Source: Icerya purchasi
Taxonomy: Eukaryota > Arthropoda > Insecta > Hemiptera > Monophlebidae
Reading direction: 5' to 3'
NCBI GenBank assembly: GCA_039619475.1
Contig: CM077116.1
Coordinates: 174,745,863 to 174,809,862 of the forward strand
Length of the DNA: 64,000 nucleotides
Shown here: in pieces, positions 34,973-47,229 of the stretch
How positions within the stretch are numbered: position 1 is the first letter of the stretch
Layout of the letters: each line of letters begins with the position of its first letter
Position numbers and translations under genes: made by a program
Notes under the pieces: generated by a model
The model's database searches: none
What the model saw: only the letters and a program-made list of their open reading frames with translations
What the model was told of the DNA's origin: nothing

Positions 34973-35274
34973 TTTTCACTGATTTTGAATACAACCCGAA
35001 GTACCTGTAAAATTAACCAAATGCCAGTTGGAATAAGATGTGCTTTGACAAAATCGGATTAGAATAAAAAAAAACAAAAAAAAACGGTACAGTCGTAGAA
35101 ACTGCCGACAGAAATGAGAACTTTATGAAATAACAGTGTTTCTTTTTGAATTTCTAGATTAATTGTAGTATCATTAATCGAAAATTTCATAATTTGTAAC
35201 TCTTGAAATGATTAACATTAGTCTGGTTTTTGCATCTCACTCCGGGCAACAATTATGTACCTGTTTTTTTTTTT

Positions 35275-36192
35275 TTATGATTTGTTTATTAGCCGATACA
35301 TGATGGGCTGCGCAAGCCCGATATAAAATATAAATACAACTTGATTTAAATAATAATTACTGTACATTTATTTTATTTAGAAACATGGTGTATTTATATT
35401 TACATTTAAATGAACTTAATTTTCAACATTATTTTCATTGTTTTCATCATTGTCATCGTTAATTTCAACAATACTTGAGATCGTTTGTACTTTCAATCTT
35501 TTCGCTATATTCTAAAAATGATACAATAGGCCTAACTGAAGTAAGAAATGAAACTGTTTGATCCGAATTGATGTAAATATCGTGTAGAAACCGAATCGAT
35601 CGTCGTTTTATATTTGATAGTACTGAGTTTTCAATCATTGGACATGGTCAAACTTAATACTTCATTCAAAAATTTAATTAACGGTAGATTTTTATCATCT
35701 GCAAAGTTATGATATATATATATTAAAACGATTAAAATAATAAATAATTTCACTGTCGCGCAACCACTTTAATACTAACAAACAACAATATCGACGAAAA
35801 CAGAGACGACAACGTCGTTTGTTTTATGCAATTAGTAATGTATTTGCAATATTTCATTATTAAATATAATGTTCACAATAATATTTACAAACATCGTTAG
35901 CTTTTATTATTCCCCATATCAGTAGTCTTAATATAATTAATTAAATTTTCACGTATCTTTTTGTAGTTTATTACTGATTGCACGGTCTTGAAAGTAGGAA
36001 GGTTACGGGAGAGGCGTTATACCGTCGCTAACGAAGCGGCCAGTAGAGGAGAAGCGTTAGTGGTTTTATTTCCCGCACTAGTCGATACTGTTAACGTTAG
36101 CATGTCGGTAACGCGGTGACACGGACGTGACGCGAACCATAATTTTTTTCCCCACTGAAAATCGCTAAACGCGCCTAAAGAAGTTTTCACTT
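35275..36192. mobile_element. Second, partial copy of the 17.2-18.2 kb inverted-repeat element
   Basis: The right terminus GCGCCTAAAGAAGTTTTCACTT (36171-36192) equals that of the element ending at 18150. Upstream words (TATTCTAAAAATGATACAAT near 35508; a GTAACGCGGTGAC / GTAACGCGTTGAC pair) also correspond in order. A left terminus matching AGAAGTGAAAACTTC was not found, so the left boundary is a guess. Confidence 0.4.
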
Positions 36193-36559
36193 AAAAAATA
36201 TTCGTTAATCGTTTTTGGAGTTCATTAAAATTTTTAATCAAAAAGTTGCGTAAAGCGAAGCGATTATGTAACTTTTTAGAGGAAAGTAATATTAGAAAAT
36301 GTGGTGCACAAGCATATGATGAAACAGCTGTCATCAGCGGAAATCATAACGGACTCCAGACTGAAATTAATGCAGCGTACAGTGTACGTGATATTAATTT
36401 TTCGAATTAAATGATTCTGTCAAAGAGATCACAGAAATATCTTTCATTCACAATTTATGAATAAATGTTTATTTTAGCAAAAACTTATCAATATCAAGGC
36501 GGCGGCAAGCGTTCAGCGAAAATTCAAACTCAAAAGGAAACTGTTTTCGCCGAAAAACT

Positions 36560-36846
36560 CTTAAAGAATTATGATGGCAGTCGGACGTCACGGGTTCGAG
36601 ACTTGTTTCGTTCCAGGTCCGAATTGCCCCCAGGTTTACTCAGCATGAAATTGAATAGGTTATACTAGAGAAATCTGGGAAAGTAAAGGGGCGGCCGAAA
36701 GAAACAAACTGTCCCTAATATTCTCTTTAGTTCCATTAGGCTTAGTACCATAATGGGAAGCTTAATTACACAATCCATGATACCTTATATCAAGGGTATG
36801 GAACTCACTTTACTTTACTTTACTTTACTTTACTTTACTTTACTAC
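36560..36846 (+). mobile_element. tRNA-derived SINE, copy 3 with (TTTAC)n tail
   Basis: GTCACGGGTTCGAGACTTG preserves a near-perfect tRNA box B (GGTTCGAGAC). The body GAGAAATCTGGGAAAGTAAAG and TAATATTCTCTTTAGTTCC follows the family order. The 3' end is a TTTAC pentamer repeated about seven times (36809-36843). The box A region is diverged. Confidence 0.75.
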
Positions 36847-36985
36847 TAGCGGTCATCACGACTTTACTCTGCGATGCCGATTAAGATTTTTGGTTTTTAT
36901 CAATTTGGAGTTGTTTATCGAATATTATACTAAGATTAATGTAAACACGTAAGAAATAAATAGAGCATCTACCGTAAGACAAAAG

Positions 36986-37520
36986 ATGTCAACATTTCAA
37001 TTCATCTTGATACTTGTGTTTCATCAAAGCGATATTTCAGAACATACAAATGTAGTATCTAAAATGTTACAAAATTCTACCTTCCAGCTTGATGAAGCGT
37101 ACAATTTTTTGGAAAAAATTTCGCCTGAGTTGAATAATTTACTGGTACTAGTAGGCGAAGCTAAAAATATTAGCCCCCAAAAGAAACTTCATCATCGCCC
37201 ATAAAACGCGGAAGAAAAGTAAAAACCGTTTTTACTGCACTGAAGAGAGTGAATTTTTTAATGTACAATTTTAAAAATTAACAGATTCCTCCTAACAGCC
37301 TTAGATTTAAAGTCAAGTAAATCATGGATTTCAAAGCATGAAAAAAAATAAAAGAAAACGTCACCTTCCCAAGTCCCAGAGCTTTAGTTAGATACATAGA
37401 CAATATTACAAAATCAACTACAAATTTCTGGCAAAACAAAAAAAAATATGAAGATGTAAGTAACTCTGTAGCTGGACAATTATGTTCGAAATCAAAAGTT
37501 AGCTCGAAAGCACCGTGTCG
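36986..37520 (+). pseudogene. Possible hAT-type transposase relic
   Basis: The frame SEHTNVVSKMLQNSTFQLDE with AYNFLEKI resembles the 'iN.vSK.LQs...dl..a...l' helix of hAT-like transposases and their domesticated relatives. A following shifted frame (KRGRKVKTVF) would fit the next, basic segment. It is short, and catalytic residues are not visible. Confidence 0.35.
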
Positions 37521-37959
37521 AAATTTAGATTGAATGGAGACTATCTTTTTGTTAAGTATCGAAAACGACCGAGCTGACGTAAACCCGACTTAAACAAACT
37601 CGTCTTTCCCTTCGCCTGATCGGAGCGGACTATTAATCGACAGATTTTTAACATTATATTCTGAAACCGGTAGAGCCAGTTGTATGCAGTACTGAAAACG
37701 TTACGGCAACGCATTTGGGTTGTATTCTGCGCGCGCAACTTCCGTCACATCATGTAATATTTTCATCATACCTAAAGAAGTATAACAACACCGAAAAGCC
37801 CATTAATGTAAAGAGGTACGTTCGGATAGAAATGACAGGCAAAAAAATACTAGTAGAACGCGATATAAATATGTATACAGAATTTGTATTTGCCCCGCAG
37901 GATTTTAAGCGCATCGTGTATATCCAAGGCGGAAACCGGTTGAGAAAATATGTACACCA

Positions 37960-38500
37960 CAATGACAAAATTCCAGATAATCCCAAAAAACAATTCCGAA
38001 AATTTCCAGCTAATGCTGAAACATTCCAAACCATTCCAGATCGGCATGAGTAACTCAGTTATATCCTCGAAAATATATCCGCGTTCGGACACAGCCAGAT
38101 ACATCTCTGACAATGTGATTTAATATGTTTCAACTGCGAAAGGCGTTCGCTGCGTGCATACACATTGTGTTCAAGGACGTTCTGTTGCTTTGTGCTTTCG
38201 GAATGGTACGCGGAGTTGAAGTTGAATACGCAACCGAAGACGATTGCGATTATACACTGAGACATGAAATAGATAACTCGATCGGAGTTGGAGTTAAAAA
38301 GCAGACATATATCCGCCAGTCGGGAAGGACACATATGTGTGTACCCAAAACTCCTCTAGTGGAGTTGATTTGTGCATCTCTAATTCCAGACAATTTCGAA
38401 TAATTCTAGACAATTCCTAACAATTCTGAAAAATTACAGACAATTCAAAACAATTCCGAAAAATTCTAGACAATTCCAAACAATTTCAAGTGTTTGTACA
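37960..38500 (+). repeat. Degenerate AATTCYAGACA-type minisatellite
   Basis: Units of about 10-11 nt such as AATTCTAGAC, AATTCCAAAC and AATTACAGAC repeat from about 38395 to 38490, with looser versions near 37970-38040. An open frame at 38125-38403 has no recognisable domain. Confidence 0.6.
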
Positions 38501-39440
38501 CTAGAATTCCACACCGGTCTTGTATATATCGCGTTCATCTTTATTCCGATTTCTTTCAATTTCTTTTAGATAAACGATAATTCCAAACGCAGTACCGTAT
38601 TCATCTTTACTAATGGTTTTCTTATTTCGCCGACCAAATACGACTAGTATAGGTTCAATTCAAATGTGTTTATTCTTAAGATGTTTCTTTGTTTAATGTT
38701 TAAAAGATTATTATTCATTTTATCATGCTTAAACCAAGAAGGATACTTGGTGTGCAATGCGCAAACAGTGATGTATCAGCGGAAAATACAATAGGGAGTG
38801 CGAAAGTAAGATGATTAAGGGGAGGCGCAAGAAAAAAGATTAAAAATTTAGGAATCACGAAGAAGAGGCGTGTACTGGGCAAACTGTTGTTTCTTCAAGG
38901 CTGCTAATGGGAGAACGGTATTTTCGGTAACAGTGTGCTTTCGTGTTCGGCCATGCATCTGTAGTGGCACGGAAAGTGAGAGAAGATAAAAAAGAACGAT
39001 GAGAAATATGAACTGTTAGAGTTTAGTTAATGAACGAAGAGCGTTTTCCGGGAAGTGCGCTAGACAAATTTCGGAGCGAATCGGACAAAAGTGAAATTGT
39101 ATGTGTTATTTTTAACGACAGTAATTCTGCGCGCTTATTTATCGGCAATGATTACTTTTCGAAATTGATGATAAATATGTTCGTCGCCGGAGGAAACCGA
39201 ATCAGCAACAACAACGAACCGACGCTGGCACTGTAAGCGTTTTCGGTTCTTGGCAAATAGGTTCCAGTTCGAATCGGTGCTGGTTGTTGTCCGTCAAAGA
39301 TACGTTCCGCGACCGATAAGTGAACAACGAAAACGGTAGAGCGGTCAAAAGATGAACGTAAAAGGAAAACAAATTGTAGAATAAAAATTGTGGATCGGCA
39401 GACGCAAACGGGAGAGCTGGTGAAGGAGTTAACAAGGATC
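38501..39440. other. No gene recognised
   Basis: Mixed-composition intron. Overlapping short frames at 39030-39442 on both strands have no domain. Confidence 0.35.
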
Positions 39441-39444
39441 ATTC

Positions 39445-39760
39445 TTCGATGTATCCGTATTTATTTTCAATGAGTACTGCTAGACGACGCGCTTCGGTAC
39501 CACCCCATATGTCGGCAAAACGTTCTTGATTTCGTATTTGGTGCCAAAACTTTTCAACAGTTTCAGCGCTAATAACAAATTGCTACGAAGAAAACTTTAT
39601 CTTCGCAATTTAAGTCGTTGGAAAGTGAACACTAGTTTCTTTCGATAAGTTCGAATGAGTTGTGAATTGAATCTTCTGTAAAATTCCAGAACAGCCATTA
39701 CCGATTTCCATCGCTACCAAGACATTACCTGCCCGGTGACGTCGTGAAGGGCGTTTTTGT
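39445..39760 (-). pseudogene. Unassigned protein-like relic, minus strand
   Basis: One minus-strand frame stays in register for about 100 codons with only two stops. It reads GNVLVAMEIGNGCSGILQK, then HSNLSKETSVHF, then ISAETVEKFWHQIRNQERFA and IWGGTEARRLAVLIENKYGY before a TGA. The charged, Trp-containing composition contrasts with the AT-rich low-complexity surroundings. No family recognised; it may be a retrocopy or transposon fragment. Confidence 0.35.
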
Positions 39761-42130
39761 AAATTCGAAAAAGAAATCGAAAAAAACTACTTTCACTTTG
39801 TTCTCATCTTGGTATTTTTTTTTTTTTTTTTTTTTTTTATTTAAGTTCATTATATAAAACTAAAAAAAAAAAAAGAAGAAAAAAAAACTTCACTGTATAA
39901 AAACATTTAGTGAGCCTTCACTTTTGATTAAATAATTTTTCGAAAAACTTTCCTTCTTTTCATGTATGTATGGTTAGAATTTTTCGACGTTTTTAGTTTT
40001 GTAATAATTTAATATGGTAAAAAAATTTCGATGTACCTAATCGTACCTAATCATTTTCTATAAGGTTAACCGCTTTTATTATTCATGCTAATCTTAAAAA
40101 AAAAAAAAAAAAAAAAATCTTCGATGTAGAATGTAGCGATGAACGAATCATCACAGCTTCGATAATTATATATACATTCTACATTTTTTCAAACGTAATT
40201 CGGTTAATCTTCTTAACAACACATAGATTATATCTTCTTGATGTTTTGTACTTTTTTCCCCGGAATTACAAAAATTTCGTAACCAAAACCAATCTGTTTA
40301 ATAAGCGCTACACAGTAATTGATACCAGTTTATATTTATTTTCGAGAATTAACTTCGGTAGCTTGTTCGTCCGGCGTTTTCCTTTATTAACGTGTCAAAA
40401 TTTAGACTGTTCTTCGAATGGGAACATCCGACCTAAAGCTGACGACGGCTCGATACGAAAAATGCACAATTTTATAAAAATTCCGAAAATTTAGTTGTTT
40501 CTTTTGTGTGTGTTTTTTTGTTTTTTTTCATCTCAGAAAATGTAAAACACGATCAGCTGAAAAAATCATTGTGTGTATCCACGCAGGTTTCACAGTTCCG
40601 AAACTACTAGACTCCCTATCATCTCATTCCTGATGTTTGTTTAATTTTTCGAAAGTACATATTAAACTCATGCAGCACCGTGACGCGCGTAATTATAAAT
40701 CAAATCTCCAATTTTGCTACGCTCCGTATTATAAACACAGATGGTGGTAGCCCGAAGAAATTACTATTTCGTCGAATGAGCGTAGTAATGGAAAAAATCG
40801 GCACGACGACTTTACACGAGTGACCCTCTTAAACCCCCCGCCTATAGAATATATGTGAGAAAGGAATTGATTGAAAGTTTTTCGGTCGCAATTTAACTTA
40901 TTAAACTGGCAATTTTGTTCGCATGGTTAAAACTTACTATAGGTAAACAAATTGTTAAAAAAAAAATCATACGCGACAAACATATATATAACTCTCCTTT
41001 TGGTTTTAAATTTGATATTTAACTTATAAACTGAAAATGATTATTACGATATCTTTCAAATAAAATCTTTACATTTAATGCAGAAAAATACATCATTTTA
41101 TCTTTTGTATTTTTCTTCGTAATAGCATTTTTTTCCTTTTTTCTTTCTTTTTTTTTTTTTTTTTTTTTTTTTTTCTGTTCATGATGTCGATAAGACAAAA
41201 TTCGTGTCTAATATTGAACAAAATTCTAATTTCTTAGTTATTGCCAGCTTAAACATACTGATACTTAACTCACCATTAATTTCCAGCTTTTCGTTTAGAA
41301 TCTTTCGATATTATATTTTGCAGAAACATCAAACAAATAAAAACATTGAAATAAGACATACTATACAGAATCCGATTCTTTCGTATAAGTGTAAAGTTTT
41401 ATCATTGTTACCAATGTGAAAATTTTTTTTATGAAAACCAAAATTACCATGAGCTTTTTAAACCACTGATGTCCAGATTGTTAAAATATAATCTTTCATT
41501 TACTCTAAGGAAAAACATGTCCGCTTGTGTCTGCTTATAGACTGGTCGTTCCATATCTATTCTATATGTTTTTGTTTGTTTTTTTGTTTTTTTTTATAAA
41601 TCAATAATATTGAATTTGTTCGCGTTAAGGGCCGCCTCCGATTACTAAGACCGATCCACAATGTGTCACAGAATGAACCTTAAGACATTTTCCCTTATGA
41701 ATGTATGCAGAAGGGCCGATTGTAAATTGAAAATGCCGAACCTAGTTCGCGAGGACAAAAATAGCGAGCACTACGGAAAAATACGCTCGGTAGACGATGG
41801 CGTCTGGCTGTCGCGAAAAGGGCATGCGATCGGTGAACTCCCTCACCCAACGCGTGATTGTGTGCTACATGAGTAGGGTTCTCGCGAAAACGGGCAGTGA
41901 ACACACGCTTATATTTATCAATTTTTAATGAACATATAAGCGGAACAAATTCAGCTTTTGAACGATGAATATCACGATCTTTTTGAACTACAAACGCGTA
42001 TTTTCGCCAATTCCAGTCCCGATTTAAGTCCCCTTTTGAACTATAAACGCTTAATTTAAAGCAATTTTGAACAATTAATATTCCAATTATCATTATTGAA
42101 ACAAGTACGAAGAAAATTTTTGAAATTCAT
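39761..42130. other. No gene recognised; homopolymer-rich intron
   Basis: Long T-runs at 39817-39838 and 41147-41174 and A-runs at 40097-40117 frame otherwise unremarkable AT-rich sequence. Frames at 41661-42093 on both strands overlap and lack domains. Confidence 0.4.
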
Positions 42131-42134
42131 TATT

Positions 42135-42404
42135 CAGATGGTTTCGGAAGTGGTAAATTTCCGGAGACTGCTGAAAACACGTTCGAATTTCGATACTTAC
42201 AACCCAAAAAATATTTTGAAGGAATTTTTCGTATTATGTCTCCTTCTTACAGTTTATTGTTTTAAAAGTTGGAAAAAAAAGATCGTTTTTACAGACGTTG
42301 AGGGAGTGAAATTTTCCAGGGACTGCCGGAAACATTCAAATTTCGACACTTAGAATCCAAAATTTTGAAAGAATTTTTCATATTCCTTTCTTACACTTTA
42401 TTTA
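42135..42404 (+). repeat. Two-unit tandem repeat of about 120-155 bp
   Basis: Unit 1 (42135-42259) and unit 2 (42292-42404) share, in order, CAGA-GGGA-type starts, a GGAGACTGCTGAAAAC / GGGACTGCCGGAAAC block, TTCGAATTTCGATACTTA / TTCAAATTTCGACACTTA and TTGAAGGAATTTTTC / TTGAAAGAATTTTTC, ending in CTTACANTTTATT. Confidence 0.7.
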
Positions 42405-42496
42405 TAAAAAAAAAAAAAACTAAAATAATTTAATATTAAGTTCGTACTGATATACTAGTATTTGTATAAAAGTGAGTCCCCCCCCCGCCCGCCCGC

Positions 42497-45140
42497 TTTT
42501 TTGGGAACGCCAGCCAAGAGCAATGATCCTTCATCCGAGAATTACAAAAACAGAAGGATTAAATTTTAATATATATAGAGAAATGGAGGAAATGAACTCT
42601 GCTAAAGCTGGAACAACACATCTGGTGAAGGAAAGAAAAGTATGTAGGAAACACAAAAAGAAGTAGGCAGTTTAAGATGTAAGAATTTAGTGTTTTCTGC
42701 ACGAGAAGAGAACATTCAAAAAGAATATGATCCGCATCGCAAACGCAGTCGTGATCCGAGGGATGAAAAATGAAGTGTGGAAAAGAAACAATAGAAAAAC
42801 GGAAAAGAGACGAAGGAAGACAATTATGGTTGAAACGAAGACGTGTTATGGAGGAAATAATGGACCGACTGAGACCAGGATAATCAGCAAACCAAGACCG
42901 TGATGAGAAAAGAGACTGTTAAACGGAATGAGAATTAGAAAAGGAGATAATATATGATTCGAAGTTTACTTGCTTAGATGGAAAAAGTGTATATTGTTAG
43001 CGGGAAATTTATTGATAAATTTGCCGTTAGAGGAAGCAAACGAGTCAACTCGGTTGTTGCCCGCAATGCCGCTATGACCGGGAATCCAAAGAAGATCGAT
43101 TTGAATGGAACGAATTAAGAAAAGATTGGCAATTAAAGAACGAACGGAAAGGATAATATGAAAAAGGGGAGAATGCGGCCTGCAAGACGCTCATCGAGTC
43201 GGAACAGATAAGGTACTTGTTATTATAGGAGAAAAGTGCAATGAAAAGAACTGCACGGAGTATTACATACGATTCTGCAGTTAAAGAAAAATGGAAGGAA
43301 AAAAGTTTATAAAGTTTATAGTGTGGAAGGGAAGAAATAAGGAAGGCGACGTCCCCATCGCTCTAAAAGGGCAGAGAAGAAGCAGGTAATAAAGGCCTCA
43401 AAACGTCGCTGAACTTAAGGCGATTGGAAATGAGAATTTAGTGTGAGAAGGAAGAAATGTAAAAGGACTGAAAAGCTGAATGTAAAGAACGGAAGTTTAT
43501 GATATCTATAGATAAATGACGAATAAGGAGCAAAACGCCGAGAAACACGAGAAAGAATAGGAATCTTCAGAGAGGAAGCCCGCCAATTAGCTGAAATGTA
43601 AGAATACGCAGAAACTAATTTAGAGGATTTAATAGGAAGACGTTTTAAGAGGAAGTGATCCCCGAGAAAGAATCTGCCAATGTGTAAAGGATGAATGTTC
43701 GCTTCTGAAAATATTGCACGAATGGGACAGGATTTTAGAACGCCAAGACAAAGACAAAGACATTAATTCTGAACTCTATCGAGTTTAGAAAGAAGATGTT
43801 TAGGAGCATTGCCGTAAATGAAGGAAACTTGGAACGAATAATAGATTTATACAGAACAAAAAAGAACATTAAGGTCGCCACCGTATTTGTGTGGAGAAAG
43901 AGCGTTTAATAAATTAATTCTCTTAAGACAGGAAGTATATAAAGAAGAAATATGCTCGCGAAAGGATAATTGTCTGTCTAGAAAAAAGCCAAGATAGCCA
44001 AACGACTTAACTAATGGAATAGATGGGTTGTTTAAAGAGATATAAAAAATTAAGGAAGTATTATATGGGCGAAAGGAAAAAACCATACAAGCAGATTTAG
44101 AGGAATAAATGGCTAGATGGATGTTGCGTAGAGCGGATTCAAGCATGTTCAACGAATTATTGAGTTCATCATTGACAGAAATAATGGAAGTTGAGGAGAG
44201 TAATAAACGAGAATATCGTCTGCGTAAAGGAGCGCAAAGGTTGAGTCGGGAAGAGAAGCTAATTTAAGCGAGTAGATATTAAAAAAAGTAAGACTTAAAC
44301 ATGACCCTTAAGCAAGACCACGAAAATCTAAAGTCAGAAAAAGAAAGAGCAGAAAGATGAATGGCTCTGATTTGAAAGAGTCGAATTATTAGAGAGGAAA
44401 TTTGAACAGGAATGCAAATTGAAATCATCTTATTTTTAAGGGATGTAGAATGAACATTATCGAAAGCAAAGACTACATCGACAAAGGCGGCGACCGTGTA
44501 TTTTCTTTCGAGAAGAGCTTTGTATATATCAGAAAGAAGGAGACTAATGCAGTCAAAAGGACCAAGATCAGGACGAAAACCGAACCTATTGTTGGAGACC
44601 AGATTATTATGCTTCAACCACCAAACAAGGCGCCGTTTAAGCATACTCTCGAATAGTTTTCTTAAGCAAAGAGCCGAAGAAATTGGTCGAAAAGAATTTA
44701 AGATTTTCTCAGGGATAATTATAAATGAGTTCTCAATAGGAGGCGTAAGTCCGGAAAGAAGAAAAAAACTTAAAAGTTTCGAGGAAAATTTTGAGTGAAA
44801 AATTAGAAAAATTTTTAAGAACAAGGAAGGAAATTCCGTCGATTCCTAGAGACGAATTGGAGGATTTTTGCAATTAAAAGAGGATTTCATTAAAATGGAA
44901 ATCAGAAGTGAAGAAGTGAAATGAACCGGCGAGAGAAAGAGAAGGAGAACTTACTTCATCGAAGGAAGGAACATAATTAGAAGCCAAAGTGTCAATAAAG
45001 GATTCAAGTATGTCCGAAGTTCTAGATAAGAAGGATGTTCAGATTTGGGAAATTTGATGAAGGCCTTGGCCGTTCTCCAAATTTGGGAGATAGGAATGGT
45101 ATTACAATACCAATAGAATAAAACAGTAGATATACGTATT
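42497..45140 (-). mobile_element. LINE family A, largest copy (RT plus RNase H), minus strand
   Basis: Read on the minus strand, the RT starts near 45130 with SSNSSLGIDGIS-like words, then RPISSALCLRKLFESMLKRR and VSNNRFGFRPDLG, ERKYTVAAFVDVVFAFDNV, an intact active-site motif LYADDILVYY near 44211-44240, and the thumb VKSFGYLGFFLDRQLSFREH. The RNase H follows near 43060 (LLWIPGHSGIAGNNRVDSFA). The 3' end (GGATCATTGCTCTTGGCTGG, CCCAAAAAA) matches the tails at 9.9 and 24.9 kb. Frameshifts and stops occur throughout, and the 5' endonuclease is absent. Confidence 0.8.
44279..44824 (-). pseudogene. LINE family A reverse transcriptase, fingers and palm
   Basis: 181-codon frame within the element: motif 1 SFRPISSALCLRKLFESMLK, NRFGFRPDLGPFDCISLLLS, and motif A FVDVVFAFDNVHSTSL (first catalytic Asp present). 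The frame is lost before the YADD motif, which is found further on in another frame. This is the best-preserved RT region of the family in the window. Confidence 0.75.
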
Positions 45141-46524
45141 AATCTAACCTAGAATAAAAAAAAAAAGTAATAGCTATATTTGTAATTATGACGTCTTATT
45201 TTTACCGCTATTCTGCGTATACCTGTATTTACTACGTAGACATTTAGAAACGAGTCTATAACGCGGTGATTTATTCCATTACATACCCCCATAGACACAT
45301 ATTCAGCAACCTACACTCGATAAACGTAATATTTTCGCATCCCTCTCGTTTACACTTTTTACAATTACAGACAACTCTTTACAATTCGAGCGCGCATGAT
45401 TACAGATATAATAAACTCGTAACCGTAATAATAATACGCATACGTTCGATTACAATTTGATTATGAGACGATAATTATTTTATTCTAGGAATAGTCCGAG
45501 TTTTTTTTCTTCCTTAAACTTAAATGTAATAATTTGTAAAATTGATATGTTCCCTCCTTAGTCCGGCGGATAGTAACATGAGAATCTTCAATTAATTAGT
45601 TACCCGTTAGTACATCAAGCGTTGAAATAACATCGTTGTTTCAGAACCTCAGACTAATTACAGCATCCATGCGAGTGCTACATCCACTATACCGGTGTGG
45701 GCGGCGCATGCGATAATTTTATTAGTTCCGCTATACGAAATTGTTTTTTATCCTTTCTACATCAGTTGTAACGAACCGTCGAAATTACGGCCAGGCTATA
45801 GGTTAAATACAGCTTGTCCACTTTAATAGGTTTTAAACAGCCCATGATTATTCAGCACGTTTCATTCAACAGTCAGTATTAACCCTTCTGGTCTGCACTG
45901 ACCTACCCGATATCGAACATCCGTATTCTGTGGCCCTAAAAACATAGCGTTGAAGCTGTAGTGCGTAGAAGTTCTGTCCAAAAATAGTTGGTGCCAGCCG
46001 CTCTTCTGTTTATTACGTCCGTAGTTTACCAAGGTGATTTACCTCTCCTGACTGTCTGTGACTTGTTGATCTTGCTTGAGGGTTTACTATTCAGTACCAA
46101 TGTTCCAGCTATCATGTTTGAGGTAACTTTGGAATTTGTTGGTTTCTTGCCATTTTCGTAGTTTTAATCTTCTAATCAACTGTCACGCTTTGAAACCGAT
46201 TTTTACTAAAATTCAATTCCTTCAGTAGTTCAATCCGTGACCTATTTCTTTTTTCAGTAATTAGTTCCACCAGCAACCATAACGGTTTCCTCGCCGAAAG
46301 GCTGCAATGGACAATCGAAATATGTATATTTTAGATTTTTCACTGCCAGTGGCAACGGATCTTATTTTTAAAATTTGCGAAATTATAACATTTTACATGA
46401 TTTACGATTCGATGTTTCGAATTTACGAAAAAGTATATTTAGGTTTCTCATTATTATTTTATATAAAAAACTTAGAAATATGAGAACACGAAATTTAACA
46501 GTACTTAATTTTTCTCTTATACAG
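45141..46524. other. No gene recognised; intron end before the Ig2 exon
   Basis: 45815-45865 has similarity to 10845-10900 (TTGTCCACTTTAAT, then AAACAG and TGATTATT). No open frame with a recognisable domain was found. Confidence 0.35.
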
Positions 46525-46658
46525 AAAGTCAGACGGTTGATCCACATATAACCTTCAATCAGGCCAACTTCACGGTAGGCGATATTTTAGATGTTAACTG
46601 TACTTCTGGACTAGCGACCCCGGTTCCGGAACTGACGTGGCTTTTAAATGGAGCTTTG
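46525..46658 (+). CDS. beat-family Ig gene, exon encoding the first half of Ig domain 2
   Basis: Internal exon flanked by TTATACAG and the donor GTAAGC. With one base carried over from 6616 it reads ESQTVDPHITF, then FTVGDILDVNCTSG and PVPELTWLLNGAL. This gives the first cysteine (VNC) and core tryptophan (LTW) of the second Ig domain, as in beat proteins where Ig2 starts with a 'VGD-v-x-v-x-C-T-S' strand. Two N-glycosylation sequons are visible (NFT, NCT). It ends in phase 0, which fits the exon at 48906. It is separated from the previous exon by about 39.9 kb of transposon-filled sequence, so linkage rests on matching phase, strand, order and domain logic rather than proximity. Confidence 0.85.
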
Positions 46659-47229
46659 GTAAGCGCTCGACTAAATATTTTTAGTTTAAAACCGGCATAG
46701 ATTTTTACATTTAACATACGAGTACATATATGAAAAAGTAGAAAATGATCGACACATTTAAGTAATTCAACTAAACCCGCCAAAGTCGAAGGCCGAAAAC
46801 AAATTAAAACCAAACATATAAAAATACTTTTTTGCAATTATACAAAACTTAAAAAATTTGGCCTTTACTTTTTCTAAGAAATTAGAATAGTTCACCGAAA
46901 GTTGTATTGTGCTTCAACACTTTTACAAAAAAACAATGCAACTGATGATAGCTTTATAAAGAAGTAATCAAGCCACACACTTCCGTAATTTTTCGCTTAA
47001 AATTAGTTTCGCTGTTACTTTATAATTTATAACATATTTAGAAATAAACAATTTTCTTAAACAGAAGAAATGACGAAGTAGAAAGTGTAAGTAATAAATA
47101 GAAAAAAGTGAAATGTAACTGACAACTCAGATATCAGAAAATAAAAAAGTCGTATTGAATGAAATTCCATTTCACTTTAAAAGTTACACCGGTGTATACG
47201 ATAACTTTAAAACTTAAGGTAAACGTAAA

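Noticed and set aside
38125..38403. 92-codon frame as a small secreted protein
   Set aside because: The N-terminus is moderately hydrophobic, but there is no promoter, splice or family evidence and it abuts a minisatellite.
41661..42093. Overlapping frames on both strands
   Set aside because: No recognisable domain on either strand and no flanking evidence of a gene.
46559..46837. Minus-strand 92-codon frame
   Set aside because: It lies antisense to the beat Ig2 exon, which explains the open reading.
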